This document shows positions 59,286 to 64,000 of a stretch of DNA of 64,000 nt, one piece after another. Under the pieces are notes generated by a model, which saw nothing but the letters and a program-made list of their open reading frames with translations, made no database searches and was not told where the DNA came from. A program made the translations under genes and the position numbers. Source of the stretch: Rhynchopus euleeides (Eukaryota > Euglenozoa > Diplonemea > Diplonemida > Diplonemidae); NCBI GenBank assembly GCA_963210315.1, contig OY723244.1, forward strand, positions 1,240,001 to 1,304,000, in the 5' to 3' direction. How positions within the stretch are numbered: the stretch's first letter is position 1; each line of letters starts with the position of its first letter.

Positions 59286-60928
59286 TGGTCGGAGCGTTGG
59301 TATGCACGTTTTTTGCGCTGGGTGTCAGTGGGTGATTGGCTGTGCGACGTGCAGACCTGCTGGATTGGGTGCGGATTCAGGGGAGCCGCGGCGACACCTG
59401 GGGTGAGCGGCTGCGGTATGTTTGGGGCGGCATCGCTCTTCGACGCAGTGGTGTGCACCGACGCGCATCGGCGCTGTGTCTCGGCGCTGCCAGAGGCATT
59501 TTTGTGTTGGAGGTGCGCGCGATGGCTTCGGCCGCGGTATCACCCGTGGCATGCAGACTCACCGCGAAGCACTCCTTCACTCCCTTCTGCTTGTCCGTGC
59601 GCCCTTGTCTCTCCATGCCTGTCCGTTTGGGGTCCAGGTTGCAGACTTCCTTCCGGGATGAAGACAGTCTGCCAATTCCTGTCATTATTCCTGAGTGCCT
59701 GTCTTGTGGCAGCCGAGGGTTCTTTGCTCCTGTGTGTGTACATGTGCTTCGTATTCAGCATCCCTTGTTGTGTGAGTTCCAAGCTTGTCCTTCATTCCCT
59801 AATCGATTCTGGCAGGATGCGAATGACAGAGCAAGATCGGCTCAGTCATCTGCAGCCTGTGGACCCTGCCCAACCTGCCCCAATCCCCCACCCGAAGCCG
59901 TGATCATCTGAACTCCGCATTGCCAGCCACACCCCAGTGGCCACACACACAGACCAATGTGACCCCCAGCATACAGAGAGCAGGTTCCATGGAGGTCTTC
60001 TGACAGGGAAGCGGTGACAAGGCCCCATTCGGGCGTGAATTCCATGTGGTGGGCCCTCCTCGCATCCGCTCGTCATGTGGGTGTGATTCCGGAGTCGTGT
60101 GTTCGGTTGCATTCCTGTCGGCCACCTCGGCGGCCCGCATTTTCGGGTGAAAACCCCGATTTTGGCAGAGTCGGAGGTGTTCCGGGGGTGGTGGGGCCCC
60201 AAAACGGGAGAAAAATGCACCAATATTTTTGCCCAGAAAAAAATTGTGAGAAACGGCTGGAAAAGTCACAGCTTGCCACCCTCTACTTCTAAGCCTGTTC
60301 CCTGCCTTGCGGTTTGCGGTATTTTTACCCGGATTTGCTTTGCTTGACACTCATGGATAGCGTCAACCCAGTGTAACCTGATTGACCCTTGGTCGCGTCG
60401 ACCCAGCGTGCTGTGGCTTCACTCGGGAGAACTACGCTTGCCGTCACTGTGAGTGCCGTGTCTTCCGTTTCACCCTGAGTGCAAGTGTCTCGTGACCTGT
60501 TTCCCTGACTTGGGTATTTCCCGCTATTGGTGTTTCGCCTTTCCTCTGCAGCATTGCACTCTCTGATCGGTGCACTGTTTGAGAGGCAAGCTGTGTGCGG
60601 TTGCATCTGATATGACAAGAGGGGGCAAGAAGCATTGACGCAGTGCTCTCTCTGCAGACTGCCCCACACCCCCTCCCCTCCCCCCCTCACGAAGCCCCAT
60701 CCTCTGGCATCCCCACCACGACACACCCCTCCTCCCCAACCACCCCACACCACGCATGCTGGGTCCACTATATGCAGAAGGCCTCTGCCGAAAGATGTCC
60801 AAAACACAGGCCACAGCAGGTGGGATGCCTGTTTGAGACACACTGTCTTGGTCCCCCAACCCCACCGTCGCACACTGCACACACCGCCACACTCCCCAGG
60901 TGAGCACCGAAGGAAAACTTTCGACAAG
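59286..60928. other. Unique spacer and type-1 leader before C22
   Basis: 59286 to about 60290 is single copy. An open + frame at 59336-59911 (191 codons) has no recognisable motif and I do not call it. At 60285-60440 family 3' flank and a shortened GCGTCAACCC element appear, then a tail relic (CACTGTGAGTGCCGTGTCTTCC, 60446-60479), then a full type-1 leader with CTCTCTCTGCAG at about 60646-60657. Confidence 0.45.
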
Positions 60929-61610
60929 ATGGATGTGACTGTTCGTCATGCCGGGACCGGTGACAGCTGTGTCGTCGGTGTTCCGGAAGACAGGACCGTG
61001 GTCGGGCTGAAGGCGGATGCGCTCAACGAGATGTTCCCGGGTTCTATCAACAACGCAGCCCGTGAGGCTGAGAACGTGGCAGCACACATCGAAGGGTGTG
61101 AGGAGGAGCTCGACGACGCACAGCGTGTTGCCGACACGGGTCTGGAGGACGGGGGTGCTGTCAAGCTCGTCCCACGCTGGAACAACGTCAAGGCTCCCGC
61201 AGTCTACAACACCCAGTCTTGGGAGCGCATCATGTGCATCACACTGTCGAGGTGTGGGACGCTGTGTGCAGTGGGTTGCTCCAACGGACATGTCAGTGTG
61301 TTTGACACCATCACCGCTGATGTGGTGGCGGACTTCACACACGGCGACAGAAAAATATGTTGCACACCCTTCTCAGTCTGTGGGACGTGGTTGGCGACGG
61401 GCTCTATTGACGGGACCATCTGCGTGTGGCTGGTATCGACCTGGGAGCAGGTCTGCATCCTTCACAACGGTGTGGAGGTGTGGAGTGCAGCGTGGACACG
61501 CTGCGGGCGCCTGGTGTCCGGAGACACATCATGCAAAGTGCGTGTGTGGGACTTGAAGGGCACACCGAGCCCCACAGTGCTGGAGGGTCACAACTGGACT
61601 CTTCGCGGCC
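60929..61610 (+). pseudogene. Ubl-WD40 copy C22, cut by a Penelope-like element
   Basis: Nearly identical to the 5' half of C20 (same DRTVVG, THGDRKICC, IDGTI). Similarity ends after CTTCGCGGCC, inside the extra linker between repeats 3 and 4. Retroelement sequence follows, so repeats 4-7 are missing from this window; the frame ends at 61651. Confidence 0.85.
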
Positions 61611-64000
61611 CCCTGTCGAGTCGGCCGATCGGATCGATAAAGACGAACTAAAAGATATCCATGAGGATGTCGTGTTATGCAGTGTGGATAAGTCGTCCCA
61701 TGACTTTGGGGCAATTTGCAAACACTACTACAGACATTGGCTCAGGGAACAGGTGAGTGTGTCCACGGGGACTTTTGAGAAAGCAAGCGAGACAGAGAAG
61801 GAGATCGTGGAGCGCCTACAGCAGATATGTGATGACCGTCAACTGCAGATAGGCGATTGTTTTCCGTATCTTTACGGGTCATTGAAAATCCACAAACCTG
61901 TGGAGAAGGGCCCGACGCTCCGTGGCATAGCAGGCTTGAGTGGGGATAACAGAGATGAGACGCCAGATGAAAAGAAAGCGAGGAAAGAGAAGCAGAAACA
62001 CGGCAAAACAAAGCAACAGGCTGTAGGAATAGCGACAGGCCTGCACACAGAACTTTCAGGCTTGTTGAAAGTAGTTATTCGCACGTTGAGTGATGCAGAC
62101 GAGACTAACTACAAAAAAACAGGGATCAAGAAGCTTTTTGTCGTCGAAAGCATAGACGATGTGGCTAAGTATATGAAGCTTAACTACGACACCGTTAAGA
62201 AAGCCACACCAACAACAAGAGATTTCACATCAATGTACACGTCCCTGGACCAGGAGGCGGTGATTGAGGGAGTTTGTTGGTGTGTCGAGCAGGCTTTTGA
62301 GAATAAAGGCAATAAATACTTGGCGCGTGACGCAAGTGCGAAGCGTCGCAAAAAGAAGCACTTTAAATGGAAGGAGGGAAAAGATGACAAGAAGGTACGG
62401 GCATACACTTCGGACGAGGTAAAACAGCTGGTGAGGTTGGCCGTGGAAAACAGTTTTGTGAAAAACGGCGATTATATCCTCCACCAGAAGAAAGGCATCC
62501 CGACGGGAGGGAATGCAAGCCCGGACCTTGCAAACCTTTATTGTGCCAGTAAAGAGATGAGATACCTTGACACACTACCTCCGCAGCAACAAAAAAAGTT
62601 TGGAGGGTTTTTCCGGTTCATTGATGATGTCTTTACCTTAGGGCCGCACATACCGGATAGTGTGTACGGCATGAGCTCTGAGGACACTACGAGAGGAATT
62701 GACAGTTGTGTGTTCTTGGGAGGGTGGTTTAGATGGCAGAGGTATAAAAATGACGACGGGAATGAGAAAACACGGGTGCGCATGTCAGTGTATAATAAGG
62801 AAAGTGACTGGGTGCACTATGACCCTATCAAATATACTGGCAGGACAAGCGCAGCGCCGAAAAGCCAAGGAAATGGCATTGTGATATCACAGCTGATACG
62901 AACGGCGAGAATCTGCAACAACCTGGAAGATTTCATGGTTGAGGCAGAACTCATCCTACGTCGCCTTTTGATAAGAGGATGGAAACCCTACGAGCTCCGG
63001 GGAACATGGCAGAGAACCGTGAGAGAGTTGTTTTGTGTAGCCCCAGCGCAAAGGGAGAAGATCGAACGACTTTTTGACACTGCTACGGACAGGCACTACC
63101 GGAAGTGCCCCATGCCAAAACTACGGGCGTACGTCTGGTCCAAACCCAACAGAGGAATGCCTGATAAAGATACGGAGCCGGCAGAGGGTACGGAAAGGGC
63201 AGGGAAATCTGAGGACACATCCCACACAGACCCCGCACCGCAAGGGGCGGATGTGAAGCCTACTGGAAGTGCGAACCAACGCAAGAGTGAAAGTGATTCT
63301 TTTGTCCCTCTCTTCTCCACCTCCTCCCCTTCCGTACCGATGTCTTCCTCTTCTTCTTCGTCCTCTCCCTCTTCTCCTCCCCTCTCTCCACCCGTCCCCT
63401 CACAACAGCCTCCAGTTTTGGGGAAGAGCACGATAAGTATGAAGGTACTGCACAGCGATACGTTGTCGTGGGGTGTTGTCAATGAGGGAAATACTTGCTA
63501 CCTGGGAGCACTGTACCAGATGCTCGCACACTCGGTACTTCCAGCTACCCTAGGCAGTGCATGCAAGTTTGTTTCAAATGGACTCGGCCTGACCCCCATA
63601 CTCATGGGATTGTACTCCATGTACACCAGGAGTCGCACAGATCATTCAGTGTCCGTGTTACAAACAGCCATTCACAGAATGTTCCAGACAAGGGAACAGC
63701 ATTGCGCGGATGAAGCGTATTGTCTGGGGGTTGTACCAACACTGGAAGCAGAATGGAGAATGCTGAATGAACACCTCAGGACGATGGACCAACCGACAGT
63801 ACAGTCATGGATTCCTGAAGTAAAAACATTCACGAGCATGGCATGCCAAAATTGCAAGAAGGTCACGGGGAGGGAGGAACAGCTGTCCTTACTGTCAGTC
63901 CCACTCAACAACCCCCGGAGAACAGGTGTGACGTTGGCCGACAGAATTTGCGAAAGCCTGAGGCCTGAAGAAGTGCCTAATTACGAGTGCGAAATGTGTG
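61611..64000 (+). CDS. Penelope-like reverse transcriptase fused to a ubiquitin-specific protease domain (partial)
   Basis: One frame is open from the insertion junction to the end of the window (about 796 codons); no ATG occurs before about 62172, so the 5' end is truncated. RT part (residues 1-500): LYGSLKIHKP, matching the YGLPKIHKP hallmark of Penelope-like elements; motif A DFTSMYTSLDQEAVI; motif B GIPTGGNASPDLANLYC; motif C FFRFIDDVFTLG with both catalytic Asp; then YTGRTSAAPKSQGNGIVIS. A Ser/Pro-rich linker (63298-63410) leads to GVVNEGNTCYLGALYQML, the Cys box of USP peptidases, with catalytic Cys codon at 63496-63498 and the oxyanion Asn five residues before. CQNCKKVTGREEQLSLLSV and YECEMC match the two Cys pairs of the USP zinc ribbon. 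The His box would lie beyond the window. No GIY-YIG endonuclease is seen. Base composition is more AT-rich than the host genes. Confidence 0.8.
61611..64000 (+). mobile_element. Penelope-like element, 5'-truncated, 3' end outside window
   Basis: The left boundary is precise because C20 continues CTTCGCGGCCTTGCTGATTA where this locus turns to CCCTGTCGAGTCGG. Target duplication and terminal structure cannot be judged without the right end. Confidence 0.75.

Noticed and set aside
59336-59911. 191-codon + frame in the unique spacer
   Set aside because: No motif, no leader block, and overlapping frames of similar length on the same strand; not distinguishable from chance.

Overview
This looks like a stretch of nuclear genome from a GC-rich microbial eukaryote. 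Most reading frames are uninterrupted, spacers are long, and pyrimidine-rich tracts ending in CAG lie in front of most genes, as expected for splice or trans-splice acceptors. The tyrosine-recombinase retroelement at 18.2-22.8 kb has the gag / recombinase / RT-RNase H order that I associate with the VIPER/TATE elements of kinetoplastids. Together these hint at Euglenozoa (a kinetoplastid or diplonemid relative), but this is an inference and the host is not identified. I see no rRNA, tRNA, spliced-leader RNA or CRISPR array.

The window is dominated by one tandem family of 22 copies (called C1-C22 here), all on the + strand. Each encodes an N-terminal beta-grasp, ubiquitin-like domain (about 85 residues) fused to a seven-repeat WD40 propeller, about 376-415 residues in all. 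Ten copies run intact from an ATG. One (C4) is intact but has lost its ATG. Seven are broken by frameshifts, deletions or insertions, and four are short fragments. The copies are nearly identical in scaffold but differ sharply at the residue just before the structural Asp of the repeats and in the loop after the GH dipeptide. That pattern resembles a diversified recognition surface, and it is the strongest candidate here for an undescribed system. A (CA)7 tract lies inside every propeller ORF and has produced the same +2 frameshift in two copies.

Layout: 0-2.5 kb, a multipass membrane protein with its own ubiquitin-like segment, ending just inside what looks like a kinase glycine loop. 3.4-16.6 kb, C1-C9. 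10.4-11.1 kb and 17.0-17.9 kb, two small terminal-inverted-repeat elements with 9-10 bp target duplications. 18.2-22.8 kb, the tyrosine-recombinase retrotransposon with split direct repeats. 23.7-25.7 kb, a 173-bp satellite and a related short-motif array. 26.4-26.8 kb, a fragment of a Cys-rich repeat protein. 27.2 kb, C10. 29.1-34.1 kb, a 1662-residue low-complexity protein. 35-52.8 kb, C11-C17 with two copies of a 199-residue protein ending in a CaaX-like box; this stretch is a tandem segmental duplication with a period of about 6.85 kb. 44.7-47.0 kb, a 5'-truncated non-LTR retrotransposon inserted in the CA tract of C15. 53.7-61.6 kb, C18-C22. 61.6-64.0 kb, a Penelope-like reverse transcriptase fused in one open frame to a ubiquitin-specific-protease domain, breaking C22 and running off the end of the window.

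The propeller genes evolve by birth and death. Upstream leader blocks are copied with them and are shared by unrelated genes (the 1662-residue and 199-residue proteins). Mobile elements repeatedly use the array as a landing site. Ubiquitin-like folds recur (the propeller family, the membrane protein, possibly the 199-residue protein), and a ubiquitin protease domain sits on the invading retroelement; whether these are linked is unknown.
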